Assembly (NCBI GenBank): GCA_934648845.1
Contig: CAKUFS010000002.1
Span: forward strand, 59,371-123,370
Source of the DNA: an uncultured Eggerthellaceae bacterium
GTDB lineage: Bacteria > Actinomycetota > Coriobacteriia > Coriobacteriales > Eggerthellaceae
Direction: 5' to 3'
Length of the DNA stretch: 64,000 nt
The translations under genes and the position numbers were made by a program. The notes beneath the pieces were generated by a model, which worked only from the letters and a program-made list of their open reading frames with translations, was not told the origin of the DNA and did not search any database. Each line of letters opens with the position of its first letter. The stretch's first letter is position 1. Of this stretch, positions 35,423 to 44,504 are shown in pieces.

Positions 35423-35447
35423 CAAATTACCCCACCTTTTGTCAACA
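35417..35447 (+). repeat. Element A, copy 8 (overlaps the DAHP synthase stop)
   Basis: Sense-orientation copy. Its internal TGTTGACA supplies the last codon (TGT) and the stop (TGA, 35420-35422). It is the left edge of a composite also found at 50075. Confidence 0.88.
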
Positions 35448-35512
35448 AGGGGCACTTGCCAGCAAGGGTCAAGCCGAACCGCGACGCTTCTTCCGGATAT
35501 CACCAAATCGCA

Positions 35513-35733
35513 GGCCATCTTGTCGGAAATCGGGCTCCAATGCGCAAAATATGACTGTTCGGGGTACCTCGAAGATGCAAAAGAGAGGTCAAGGCACCAC
35601 TCGTATCGTCATTTGCCAGGAAAACCCCAGGTCGCGAATTTCAGACAACGAGGCATACGCGTCGAAATCCCTTCCCACCTACCCCGTACAGGAATATTTT
35701 GCACATTCAAGCCGAAAAAACGACAACATGCCG
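35513..35733 (+). mobile_element. Element D, copy 2 (221 bp)
   Basis: Terminal inverted repeats of about 50 bp (GGCCATCTTGTCGG and AATGCGCAAAATATG at the left; AGGAATATTTTGCACATTC and CGACAACATGCC at the right). Interior 100-110 bp noncoding, very similar to copy 3. Confidence 0.8.
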
Positions 35734-35832
35734 CTGAAAAGCACAAAAACACGCGCGCCGATGATCAACACATCACCATCGGGCCTCAGACACACGCCAA
35801 ATCCCCGTCAAACTCCTACGGGACACAAAAAA

Positions 35833-35865
35833 CGCCTTCTCCCGATCGAACGCAGGGAGAAGGCG
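35833..35865 (-). terminator. Rho-independent terminator of the glycan locus
   Basis: Perfect 11-bp stem (CGCCTTCTCCC / GGGAGAAGGCG) with a T6 run on the minus strand, ~40 nt past the last gene. Confidence 0.88.
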
Positions 35866-35871
35866 AAGGAA

Positions 35872-35904
35872 TTGTTGACAAAAGGTGGGGTAATTTGTCA
35901 ACAA
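35872..35904 (-). repeat. Element A, copy 9 (3' end of ATP-grasp gene)
   Basis: Exact copy, 1 nt past the stop of the minus-strand ATP-grasp gene, in sense orientation; the terminator follows. Confidence 0.9.
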
Positions 35905-35905
35905 A

Positions 35906-37111
35906 TCAGTCGATGATGGCGCGCATGAATTGGGATTCGTTCGCATCGAATGCCGCAAGTTCTTCTTTCGTATCGAAGCGAAGCACAATCGTACCGAATG
36001 CCTGGTTTGCGGCGCTGAATCCCTCCACAACGTCACCCGGCTCAACCCAAAGCTGCTCGTTGACCACATGAGCCTCTTTGAAGCCGGGCGCATACCACAT
36101 ACCTGTAAATACGCCGCCATGCGCACTATGCAGAACAGACTCATGCCAATAGCCATCGATGATCGGATCATGCACATCCTGCACGTCTTCGCCTAAAGCC
36201 GCCTGAACGGAAGCCCGGATAAGGTCCACTCCGCTGGCGTAACGCAGCAGCTCACAAAGACGATTTCCGCCCCCACGCGGCGACACCTCCATGATATACG
36301 GCAGCCCATCGGTTGCCACCCGCGTCTCAATGTTATACACGCCCGTCCTTAATTCAAGCAGGTCGAAAAGCCGCTGAAGCTCGCCTCGCAGCTGCTCAAG
36401 GTGCTTTTCGGGAATAGAACTGGGCATTTGCGAACCCGCCGGCGTATACGGGTTGGCGGCGTTCTTATCGAACGGCTGCGTGGTGAACGGAAGGCACACG
36501 ATCTTTCCGTTGACAGAGAAGCAATCTGCGCTGGAAGAGGGATAGAGCTTTTCCAGAAACTGTTCGATAATGCACGAGCCATCCTGGCTAAACGGCAGGG
36601 CATACTCAACGGCCGCTGCCAATTCCGATGCGCAATCAACGCGCGTGCAACCCTTGCTCCCCGCAGAATCGGTAGGCTTGACAATCACGGGGTACGGAAA
36701 ATCATTTGCCCGCTCAAGAGCTTCCTCTTCCGAGCGAAACATGAAAAACTGCGGGCAATTGAAGCCGTTCTCTGCCAAAAACGCACGAAAAAGATCCTTC
36801 TTCTGAAGAATCTCAACCGCACGAAACGACCCCTGGAACGGCAAGCCAAGCTGCTCTGCCGTGTATGCTGCCGAAATCACGCCAGGGTCAGCTGCAAACG
36901 ATGTAATACCATCAACCCGCAGTTTTTCTGCCGCCGCGCACACCGCTTCTTTATCCACAATGCTCACGTTAACGTATTCATCGGAGAAACCATGCGCAAT
37001 ATTATCGGGAAGATAATCCATGGTGATAACGTAATGTCCTAGCTCATGCGCCGCCTGAATGACGGGGATGATAAATCGCGAACCCCCGAGAATCAGCAAC
37101 CGTTTTTGCAT
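35906..37111 (-). CDS. ATP-grasp ligase (carbamoyl-phosphate-synthase-like)
   Basis: 401 residues. An N-terminal Rossmann-like preATP-grasp part (KRLLILGGSRFIIPVIQAAH) is followed by an ATP-grasp core (YPVIVKPTDSAGSKGCTRV; ending near YIMEVSPRGGGNRLCELL, with the metal-binding Glu). The fold activates a carboxylate as acyl phosphate and joins it to an amine or thiol. Its start resembles the ATP-grasp gene at 44504-45793, so the two may act on related substrates. Last gene of the glycan locus; the specific product is unknown. Confidence 0.85.
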   Translation of the reverse strand: MQKRLLILGGSRFIIPVIQAAHELGHYVITMDYLPDNIAHGFSDEYVNVSIVDKEAVCAAAEKLRVDGITSFAADPGVISAAYTAEQLGLPFQGSFRAVEILQKKDLFRAFLAENGFNCPQFFMFRSEEEALERANDFPYPVIVKPTDSAGSKGCTRVDCASELAAAVEYALPFSQDGSCIIEQFLEKLYPSSSADCFSVNGKIVCLPFTTQPFDKNAANPYTPAGSQMPSSIPEKHLEQLRGELQRLFDLLELRTGVYNIETRVATDGLPYIMEVSPRGGGNRLCELLRYASGVDLIRASVQAALGEDVQDVHDPIIDGYWHESVLHSAHGGVFTGMWYAPGFKEAHVVNEQLWVEPGDVVEGFSAANQAFGTIVLRFDTKEELAAFDANESQFMRAIID

Positions 37112-37168
37112 GCGAAAAATGCCTCCTTATATCCGCCGCGTTCGCCACCCGCTGCACTCGATGCAAAG

Positions 37169-38194
37169 CTACGCCATATCGAAAACGAAGCCTACGGGAA
37201 CAATGTTTGCGCAACGGTATGCGCGGCGAAGCTGATCAAGATCGTTGTAGCTCGAAGCGCCCGAAGCAACACACAGCACCACGGCGCAAGAAGCCTGCGC
37301 ATCGTAGAGCGCCTGAGAACCCGCCCCAAGAGGCTGGGAAACACTCATAGAAGCCTTCGCTTTTTCGCCAAGCGCGTGCACGTTTTGCGCCAAAAGCGCA
37401 GCTTTCTCGCTTGCCCCCACAGGAATCAGACAAACAGAAGCGGTCGAACCAGCGTCTGCGCCGGTCGCAACACCCACGCCGTCCGCAGCAGCCACGGCGC
37501 CAACCCCAGCGTCGCCCGCTGCATCGGACCCCGTCGTAGCAGTGCCGGCCGCGCAGCCCGCAACACCCGACGCCCCAGCGGATCCCGCGCGGCCCGCAAG
37601 GGCAATCGACGCCGCCAGCACCGCGTTCGCGCAGTCGTCATCAGACACGGACCCCAAGTATGGAATGCCCGTCTCGTACTCCAAGGAACGCCAGCTATAA
37701 ATCAATTTGCGCTTCAAGCAAACCACCACAATCGCGGCAAACTCCAGCGCGAAAAGCGCCACCAGAACAGCCAACGCATTTTTCGCCGCACTGGGGGTAG
37801 CATCTTTTGCGGAATCAGCGGCAACAATCTGGGTTGCCGAATCGGGCAGCGACTCGTTGATAAGCGCCTGCGCTTTCAATGCAGCCACGTTCGCCAAACG
37901 AACGCACTCGGTAGGATTCGCGCCCTTTGCCGTGACCCTAATAGCGTTTCCCGAGGTAGAAGCACCTGTTGAAACTTTCACCTCATCGGTTGAGCAATCA
38001 GACACCACGGAAGATGCCAAGCTGTTGGCAGCTGCGATTGAAGTTGACACAACAACCTTCGCCGTGGCCGAATACGACGTTGGCGTAAAAGCGGTTGCCG
38101 CGCCGAAGAAGAACAACGCCACCACCAAAGGAACCGCGACAAGAAGCTTCAAGCGTTTCTTCGCCGTCATCAAAAGAGCTTTTCCGGTAATCAT
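37169..38194 (-). CDS. Wzz/YveK-type chain-length determinant protein
   Basis: 341 residues from the ATG at 38194 (GGTGGGAAG upstream; a GTG four codons earlier is also possible). Two membrane segments (LLVAVPLVVALFFFGAATAF near the N-terminus, ALAVLVALFALEFAAIVVV at about 165-185) flank an outside loop with the Wzz-like TSYSATAKVVVST. After the second segment comes a cytoplasmic tail with SLEYETGIPYLGSV and a long Ala/Gly/Thr-rich insertion before a C-terminal, kinase-like but P-loop-less domain. It probably controls polymer length. The low-complexity part is atypical. Confidence 0.8.
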   Translation of the reverse strand: MITGKALLMTAKKRLKLLVAVPLVVALFFFGAATAFTPTSYSATAKVVVSTSIAAANSLASSVVSDCSTDEVKVSTGASTSGNAIRVTAKGANPTECVRLANVAALKAQALINESLPDSATQIVAADSAKDATPSAAKNALAVLVALFALEFAAIVVVCLKRKLIYSWRSLEYETGIPYLGSVSDDDCANAVLAASIALAGRAGSAGASGVAGCAAGTATTGSDAAGDAGVGAVAAADGVGVATGADAGSTASVCLIPVGASEKAALLAQNVHALGEKAKASMSVSQPLGAGSQALYDAQASCAVVLCVASGASSYNDLDQLRRAYRCANIVPVGFVFDMA

Positions 38195-38274
38195 CTTACT
38201 TCCCACCTTTTTCTATATTCGCGTATCCGCTCACGCATCAACACGAAGCTATTGCCACCAACACCGAGCCACGC

Positions 38275-39693
38275 TTACGCGCGCGACCGCTTCAGCCGCC
38301 CCAGCAGCCAGCGGAAGCCCTCGGAGAAAAACGAACCATACGAGCATTTCAATTCGCGCGCCACATATAAAGGCCATTTCCAGTTATTGTACACGACCTG
38401 GGAAAGCATCTGCCCCCCGATAAGGCCAAACAAGCCCCATTCGAAGCACGATGTGAACACCGCCGACAACGCAACGCCCATCACGGCAGCCACTAAATAC
38501 GGCACCATATGGGGAATGCGATTCATGCTCACAATCAAATTGCAGAAAATCGAATGCTGGTTCCACAGGAATAAATACACGGAAAGGAAGATATACGTTG
38601 GGGCGTCAAGCGTCACACCCGGTTTGAAGAACGGTACCAGGGGAAACGCAATAAGCAAGGCGAGCGCCGTTCCCACAATGAACAGCAGCGCGTAAACGAC
38701 AATGCCCTTCCCCACAATGGCACGGCACGCAGGCACATCGCCCGACACGTAAGAAGACTGGAAGCTCGGATAAAACGACCTGATAAACACCGAGGACAAG
38801 TTGTAGACAGCCGTTGAAAGCTGCAGCAGAATGGAGTATTGGCCGGTAGCTTCCAGCCCCAAGAACAGCGAGCAGATAATCGACATGGCTTGCGTTGAGG
38901 CAAAGCAGCAGATCTGGACTACGCCATCGCGCCACGCCACGTACGAAACCGACAGAAGAACTTGTTTGACCTGGGATAAGTCCATGCGACGCGGAAGCTT
39001 TTCCAACTCGGACTCAATATCGTCGTGGCGCTTGATGAAATAGCGCGAGCAGAAGCGAAGCGCCAAACCAAACGATAAATAACCCAGCGCCGCGCCAACA
39101 AGGCCGAATCCCGTGAAAAGCAGAGCGGCGCTTACCGCAAGCTGGATAATGCGCGCAACGGTCTTCGCCTTGTTTTCGCCGGCAACGTCGCCGTAGCCGC
39201 GCAAAAACGTAAGGAAGTAGTAGTAATACAGGTTGAAGAAAATCGCCAAGCAGAAAATGCCCCAGGCAATCCAATGGGGTGTTCCCGCCATATCCTGCGT
39301 AATGGTCCAGATGTAAAACGTGCCGATGGTCGCAGTAACAAGAAGGGCCACAAACGCAAGAATGGCGTACAGCAAACGCGACGCATCCATAATTGATTTC
39401 AAAAGCGACCAGTCAACATCGTCCCGAACAGGCGATTCGCTTACTCCCAGTTTTGCAATCGAGCGCGCGCCCGACAAGCAGTACACAATATTGCGGGAAA
39501 ATGCCGGATTGAAGCCGAATTCGAAAAGGAGCGTCAAGTTGCTAATGGCCACAAAAACATACCACAGGCCAAGCTCTTCTCCACTTAGGAAGAACAGCAA
39601 CAGGGGGAGCAAAATGAAGCCGCTGGCCATAGAAAGAATGGTGCCGCAGTATCCCCAAATGACATCCGCTTTTGTCGCTTTGATTCTTACCAT
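38275..39693 (-). CDS. Wzx-type polysaccharide flippase
   Basis: 472 residues with about 12 to 14 hydrophobic segments and the MATE/MVF-like start IWGYCGTILSMASGFILLPLLLF. It should flip lipid-linked glycan units across the membrane. Basic residues cluster in the last loop and at the C-terminus. The start overlaps the end of the upstream polymerase gene by 7 bp. Confidence 0.88.
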   Translation of the reverse strand: MVRIKATKADVIWGYCGTILSMASGFILLPLLLFFLSGEELGLWYVFVAISNLTLLFEFGFNPAFSRNIVYCLSGARSIAKLGVSESPVRDDVDWSLLKSIMDASRLLYAILAFVALLVTATIGTFYIWTITQDMAGTPHWIAWGIFCLAIFFNLYYYYFLTFLRGYGDVAGENKAKTVARIIQLAVSAALLFTGFGLVGAALGYLSFGLALRFCSRYFIKRHDDIESELEKLPRRMDLSQVKQVLLSVSYVAWRDGVVQICCFASTQAMSIICSLFLGLEATGQYSILLQLSTAVYNLSSVFIRSFYPSFQSSYVSGDVPACRAIVGKGIVVYALLFIVGTALALLIAFPLVPFFKPGVTLDAPTYIFLSVYLFLWNQHSIFCNLIVSMNRIPHMVPYLVAAVMGVALSAVFTSCFEWGLFGLIGGQMLSQVVYNNWKWPLYVARELKCSYGSFFSEGFRWLLGRLKRSRA

Positions 39694-41093
39694 GATTCGC
39701 CGGCATCGCTTTCTTTTTCAGTCATGCGCGCGAACGGATATTTTCGCTGGCGGCAAAGCGCACCAGGCACGCGTCCCTCGGTTGCAAACAGGTAAAAGAG
39801 GAACAGGGGAATCACGTAATACACTTCCCAGTCCATGCTGCACGCTACAAAATAGGCGAACACCGAAAAGAAAAGGATGATGCGGCGCGGTCCCGAATGA
39901 TGATTCGCAGCGGAATCTGCCGCCATCCCGCAACAACCCGTCGCGTTCGTTGCTGCTCCCGTGGCCATCGCGGCACGACACTCATTCCCAGCGCCACGCT
40001 GCGCAGCAGAACCGTTCCCCATCAGGCGTTTTCCCACCTTCGAGCAAGAGAACAGAGCTGCTGCAAACAACGCCAACGACACCAGGCCGCCCGTGTATAA
40101 GAGCTGCAGAAAGATATTATGACAGTGCGTCTGCGCAATTTTCTCTACGGAGGTAACAGAGTCTTCAATGCCGTAGCCAAGCAGCGGCGATTGCGCAATC
40201 CAGTCAAGGCTCAGCCCCCAAATGCGATCGCGTCCCGAAAACGAAATGGATTTCGAGAACAGCGCGCTTATTGCAGAGAAGTCCTGGTTTCCTGCAACAA
40301 ACAGCACGGCGATAGTAGCCAAGAAGCCAAATATCACTGCCCATGGCAAGCTGAACAGGTGTTTTCCCACGTAACTCCGAGAAAACGCCCCCGTGCGCGC
40401 ATCGATGAGCGCAAGCACCACACCCACAACGAAAACCGCCATCGTTGCCATAGCCGTTGCCGACTTCCGCTCGAAGAACATGTAAAGCACAAGAACGGTC
40501 ACCACCACGGAAAGAATCTTCGCCTTCCGGCTTCCCCCGAATGCAAGAAACCACAGCACCCCCACCAAGGGCAGAAAATAGAAGATGGAGGCGTTATCGT
40601 ACGTAAGGAAATACCAGTTCTGCTTCGTGGTTTTGCCAGTGAACTCAATGTAGCCATGGCGCATGCCACCTGTAATATCTTTGAACATCAGGTACGAACC
40701 GAAATGGATTGCGCACATAATAAGCGCGGCGCCCGCAAACGCCCACGCCGCTTCCTTCGCATTGCGCTGCAGCGCAAACTCGCACAGCGACGCAAAGCCC
40801 ACGCCTTCAACAAAACGGAACGCAAGGTTGACGTAATTGACGTCGGTCTGCGAAATCAATCCGGAAATCAGATAATAATCCACGTAGAAGAGCAAAAACA
40901 GCACCCAGCACGACGAAATGCGGCGCGGCGATGCAAGCACCGCAACGGTGTACCCCAATGACGCCAGGCACAAAAGGCCTTTCCACAGCAGATAGACCAT
41001 TCTGCCCACGGCGTATTCGTACGGGAAGAAGAACAGTATAAACGAGACCAGAAGCAGCCCCACGCGAAACACTTGCTTATAAGTTGCTGTCAC
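39687..41093 (-). CDS. O-antigen polymerase/ligase-like membrane protein (Wzy/WaaL type)
   Basis: 468 residues with about 11 hydrophobic segments. A large hydrophilic loop with ISFSGRDRIWGLSLDWIAQS, GYGIEDSV and HCHNIFLQLLYTGG (the RDRxW...H(N)xxL pattern) matches the Wzy_C domain. It either polymerises glycan units or transfers them to an acceptor. A low-complexity stretch (Ala/Gly/Asn, about residues 360-400) lies in the last loop. Confidence 0.85.
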   Translation of the reverse strand: MTATYKQVFRVGLLLVSFILFFFPYEYAVGRMVYLLWKGLLCLASLGYTVAVLASPRRISSCWVLFLLFYVDYYLISGLISQTDVNYVNLAFRFVEGVGFASLCEFALQRNAKEAAWAFAGAALIMCAIHFGSYLMFKDITGGMRHGYIEFTGKTTKQNWYFLTYDNASIFYFLPLVGVLWFLAFGGSRKAKILSVVVTVLVLYMFFERKSATAMATMAVFVVGVVLALIDARTGAFSRSYVGKHLFSLPWAVIFGFLATIAVLFVAGNQDFSAISALFSKSISFSGRDRIWGLSLDWIAQSPLLGYGIEDSVTSVEKIAQTHCHNIFLQLLYTGGLVSLALFAAALFSCSKVGKRLMGNGSAAQRGAGNECRAAMATGAATNATGCCGMAADSAANHHSGPRRIILFFSVFAYFVACSMDWEVYYVIPLFLFYLFATEGRVPGALCRQRKYPFARMTEKESDAGESW

Positions 41094-41283
41094 TTTTTCA
41101 CCTCCCGTTTCATCTGCGCTTTTGCGGCTCTTTACGCCGCCCGCCCGCCCGCGTCAAGCACTGCGCCGGCAACCGCGCTGCCGACGCCGAGTACACCATT
41201 GGCAGCCGCGCCACCCACAATGCACCACTTGCCCCGTGGCTCGGCGGCACGACACGCGCCAACCAGCAAGCGCGTGCGCTTCG

Positions 41284-42330
41284 CTATTTTCTCAAATCCC
41301 AATACAATCCAACACAACCAAGTTTAAGAAGCGCCACTTGGATTGCCACTTTTTTATTCCCAACCCACTTCAAGCGAACGTTTTTCACCGCCGATGCATA
41401 AGGTTCGCTCTTCGCGAAACGCGCAAACGCCGCCTTACGCGCCTGCTCAGATTCGCTATTGTTCGGATGGTTGAAATAACCGTCCATCGCCAAACCCAGC
41501 AAATGAATGCACTTCAGGTAAACAGCCTGCGCAAGTTGCTCACGACCTGCGCCAGCGCCCTGCAGGAACGCGTCAAGCGCCCGGTTCACCGCCGAGAAAC
41601 GCTGCTCGTAATCGCCAAAATAACGATGGCACAGCGAATCGCCCTGCACACGATAATGGTAGAACGGCACGCTTCGATACATAACTTTGCGCGCATGCTC
41701 CAACGCATGCAGCGTGAACACGGAATCCTCCATGTAGCCGCTCAGAACGGTATCGAACGTCAGACCAGCGGTTTTCGCAAAAGAACGATTCATCACATAG
41801 CGCCAACACGATCCGCCACCCACCATAATGCGATCGAAAGCGCGGCACGAAAAACGCGAAGCCGGCACATACACGGCAGCGCATTGCAAGGCCGCAAACG
41901 TTTCTTTATCGGTGCTGCAAAAATCGTTCGGAAACAGCTGGCATCGGCGCGCGGTGCCTTGGCTTTCGCGGTAGTAATCGCCATACGCCATATCTGCATC
42001 GTTTTCCGCTGCCGCTTTCACCAGCGCCGCCAGCTGATCAGGCTCAACCCAATCATCGGCATCAGCGAAGAACAGGTAATCACCTTCTGCCGCCGCCATG
42101 CCGCTGTTGCGCGCCGATGACACTCCACCGTTTTCCTGATGGATCACACGCGCGAACGCATGGCGAGCCGCAAATTGCTGTGCAACGGCAAGCGTTTCAT
42201 CGGTGCTGCCATCGTCAACCACAATGACTTCGAAAGAATCCAAAGGCAGCTGGGCAAAACTTTCAAGGCACGTGTCCAAAACGCCTTGCGCATTATACGC
42301 AGCAACAACCACGCTAAGCAAACAACGCAT
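41284..42330 (-). CDS. GT2-family glycosyltransferase
   Basis: 348 residues from the ATG at 42330. Family 2 GT-A domain: LLSVVVAAYNAQGVLDTCLESF, VIVVDDGSTDETL and the DxD-type YLFFADADDWV. It adds a sugar from a nucleotide donor to the lipid-linked chain. The ATG overlaps the stop of the preceding ATP-grasp gene (TGATG). It is the only ordinary glycosyltransferase in the locus. Confidence 0.92.
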   Translation of the reverse strand: MRCLLSVVVAAYNAQGVLDTCLESFAQLPLDSFEVIVVDDGSTDETLAVAQQFAARHAFARVIHQENGGVSSARNSGMAAAEGDYLFFADADDWVEPDQLAALVKAAAENDADMAYGDYYRESQGTARRCQLFPNDFCSTDKETFAALQCAAVYVPASRFSCRAFDRIMVGGGSCWRYVMNRSFAKTAGLTFDTVLSGYMEDSVFTLHALEHARKVMYRSVPFYHYRVQGDSLCHRYFGDYEQRFSAVNRALDAFLQGAGAGREQLAQAVYLKCIHLLGLAMDGYFNHPNNSESEQARKAAFARFAKSEPYASAVKNVRLKWVGNKKVAIQVALLKLGCVGLYWDLRK

Positions 42331-43412
42331 CACAAGCTCCCGAACGTTTTCTCTATCAGGGGGCGAACGCCTTTCTTCAAAGAGATTTGCGGTCCCACGA
42401 ACTGACCGCCGCTGTTGCCTTCGACCAGCACCCATCCTTGCGTGGAATACGCTAAATCCCAACCGACGTATTTCTGATCGGGAAGAACTTTCACCAGCTC
42501 AAATACCATTTCTTTCGCCGATTCCCATTCTGGCAGCTGGTAGCCGACAAACGCAATTCTCGTATCGGGATGAACAGGGTACTCTTCTCCCCATTCCGTT
42601 CGACCCGCCGTAAGGATAACCCCCGTTTCGCTGTCCACCGCGGCAAGCAGCCCGCCGGCACCGCCGTTATCCACCACCGATGCGCCGCGCCCGATTTTAA
42701 GGAAGCACGCGAGCGTCGTGATAGTGCCGTTCTCGTAATACGTGGCATAGCGCACCGTGTTCACACTTTGCGGATGAAGCGCCGCTAGCTCCGGACCTTG
42801 CTCGATGCGCTCTTCAAGAACGCACGCACCTTTGCGCAGAATCTCCTGGAATTGCTCGCGAGCATCCCCGTCCGCATCTCTGCTGACCAGCACAATACCG
42901 TTTCCACGCGATGCCGCTGTGGGCTTCACCATAAACGTTTCGTGCGCCTGGGAAAAATCGAGGAACTTCCGATAATCCGCCTCGCCAGAAATCAAGCACA
43001 CGTCTCGCTTGAAGAAGGGCGCGAACGCATCGTAGGTTTTCATCTTGTCCATGAACACATAACCAGAAGCCGTGACGTTGTAGAGGCGCGAACAGAGAAT
43101 CGTTCGCTCCAAGTCGCCCACAAAAGAACGTTTCTCCTGGTCGGACAAGTGTGGAAAATCGTAGAGGAAGTATTCTTCAGGCGCAATCAAATACTGGTTC
43201 ATGGCGGCACGCACCGCCGCCTTCACCGTGTTAACGTATTCCTCATTGCGCTGGTCGTCCGCAGAAAGAAAATGCGCAAGACATTCATCGATTTGACGAG
43301 GATGCCGTTTAAGATAGTGCGCCACCATGACCTTTCCGATAATCGGTTTCGGAAGGCCCAACACCGCACGCTTTATCAATTTCTTTCCCATGAAGCAAAA
43401 CCAATCGAACAA
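42330..43412 (-). CDS. ATP-grasp protein of the sugar-transfer-associated type
   Basis: 360 residues. It matches the ATP-grasp proteins common in capsule/exopolysaccharide clusters (ATPgrasp_ST): AHETFMVKPTAASRGNGIVLV, CVLEERIEQGPELAALHPQSV, VGWDLAYSTQGWVLVEGN (metal-site Glu and Asn). Its substrate is not known; it may attach an amino acid or other acid to a sugar. It sits between the ornithine-cyclodeaminase-like gene and the GT2. Confidence 0.85.
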   Translation of the reverse strand: MFDWFCFMGKKLIKRAVLGLPKPIIGKVMVAHYLKRHPRQIDECLAHFLSADDQRNEEYVNTVKAAVRAAMNQYLIAPEEYFLYDFPHLSDQEKRSFVGDLERTILCSRLYNVTASGYVFMDKMKTYDAFAPFFKRDVCLISGEADYRKFLDFSQAHETFMVKPTAASRGNGIVLVSRDADGDAREQFQEILRKGACVLEERIEQGPELAALHPQSVNTVRYATYYENGTITTLACFLKIGRGASVVDNGGAGGLLAAVDSETGVILTAGRTEWGEEYPVHPDTRIAFVGYQLPEWESAKEMVFELVKVLPDQKYVGWDLAYSTQGWVLVEGNSGGQFVGPQISLKKGVRPLIEKTFGSL

Positions 43413-43463
43413 ACAAAATCGTACACGGACGATGCGGCAATCGCGCCGCGTTATCGCAAAGCC

Positions 43464-44504
43464 TTATTGCGCGCCGGCAAACCTCTCAAGCAGCGCAGCG
43501 TTTGCCAATATGTCGCCTTCTCCAATTTCCAGCGAAGTGACCTGCTGTTTTTCCTCGCATTGCCGTAAAAGCTCGCTGGCAATAAGCATATCGGTAAAAC
43601 CTAGACCAATGGCGTTGAAATAGATAAATTCATCATTTGATGCGCGGCCAAGCAGCGGATTGGCGAACAAGTCAGCGAGCTCTGCGTAAATGTCACTATC
43701 CGTCAGAAGACCATCCTGGTACATATGCGCAAGCGTGGGGCTCCCCCGATGCTTCAGGGCCGGCCATGAATCGCACACGATCTTATCCGCTTTCTGAACC
43801 ACGGCGTATTCGTCTTCATAACCGCCCACGTGGAAATACGTAGCGCCCGGCTTTATCCAATCCACCTTCAACACCGGCTCCTGCGCGCTAATGGCAGTTA
43901 CAATTAAATCCGCGCCGGTAACTGCTTCAGCATAGCTTGCCGCAGCATGAACAGACGGAACGGACACCGCGCGCGCTAGCTCACTCGCAAGCGCTTCGGC
44001 ATGTGCCGCGGTGCGCGAAGCAATAGCTACTTCCTGAAGATGCGGGAAAAGCGCGCAGAGCACCACGGCATGGTATTTCGCCTGCTCACCCGATCCCAGA
44101 ACCGCAAGCTTCTTCGGGTTCGAAACGGCAAGACGCCGTGCCGCAATGCCGGATACCAGCGCCGTTCTGAGCGCCGTGACCAGCGCGGCCCCCATGACCG
44201 CACGGGGGGAGCCATCGGTTGCATCTAAAAGCAGCACCGCTCCCGAGACGTTTTTCTTTCCCACCTGGGCGTTTCCTGGAAAAACCGACACGAGCTTCAC
44301 ACCTGACACCGCGTTCGGCAGAAGCGTTGCCGGCATGCAGTTGACGCGCGTTTGATCTGCGGCATCCAGTATCTGCGAGCTTTTTTCCGGCTGCAGGATT
44401 CCACCCGCGCGCCATTGCAGAAAGCCTTTTTCCAGGATATCCAAAAGCTTGGGGATATCGCCGTCCCACGCATCGATGATATTTTTGTCGCTGACGAATT
44501 GCAT
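43464..44504 (-). CDS. Ornithine cyclodeaminase / mu-crystallin family dehydrogenase
   Basis: 346 residues. An N-terminal part with GVKLVSVFPGN and a Rossmann NAD(P) loop (AVLGSGEQAKYHAVVL), followed by DLIVTAISAQEPVL. Family members cyclise ornithine to proline, reduce imines of amino acids or make N-substituted amino acids (e.g. the SbnB type). The position between two ATP-grasp genes in a glycan locus favours making a special amino acid for attachment to a sugar. It overlaps the start/stop of the upstream ATP-grasp gene by 1 bp. Confidence 0.87.
   Translation of the reverse strand: MQFVSDKNIIDAWDGDIPKLLDILEKGFLQWRAGGILQPEKSSQILDAADQTRVNCMPATLLPNAVSGVKLVSVFPGNAQVGKKNVSGAVLLLDATDGSPRAVMGAALVTALRTALVSGIAARRLAVSNPKKLAVLGSGEQAKYHAVVLCALFPHLQEVAIASRTAAHAEALASELARAVSVPSVHAAASYAEAVTGADLIVTAISAQEPVLKVDWIKPGATYFHVGGYEDEYAVVQKADKIVCDSWPALKHRGSPTLAHMYQDGLLTDSDIYAELADLFANPLLGRASNDEFIYFNAIGLGFTDMLIASELLRQCEEKQQVTSLEIGEGDILANAALLERFAGAQ

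Larger units (their letters stand above)
35423..35905. other. Intergenic composite of repeats
   Basis: No gene. Order: element A, a stretch like half of element G (about 35451-35499), element D copy 2, about 100 bp of unique-looking sequence, a minus-strand terminator and element A again. The unit from the first A to the terminator is repeated at 50075-50525. Confidence 0.8.
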
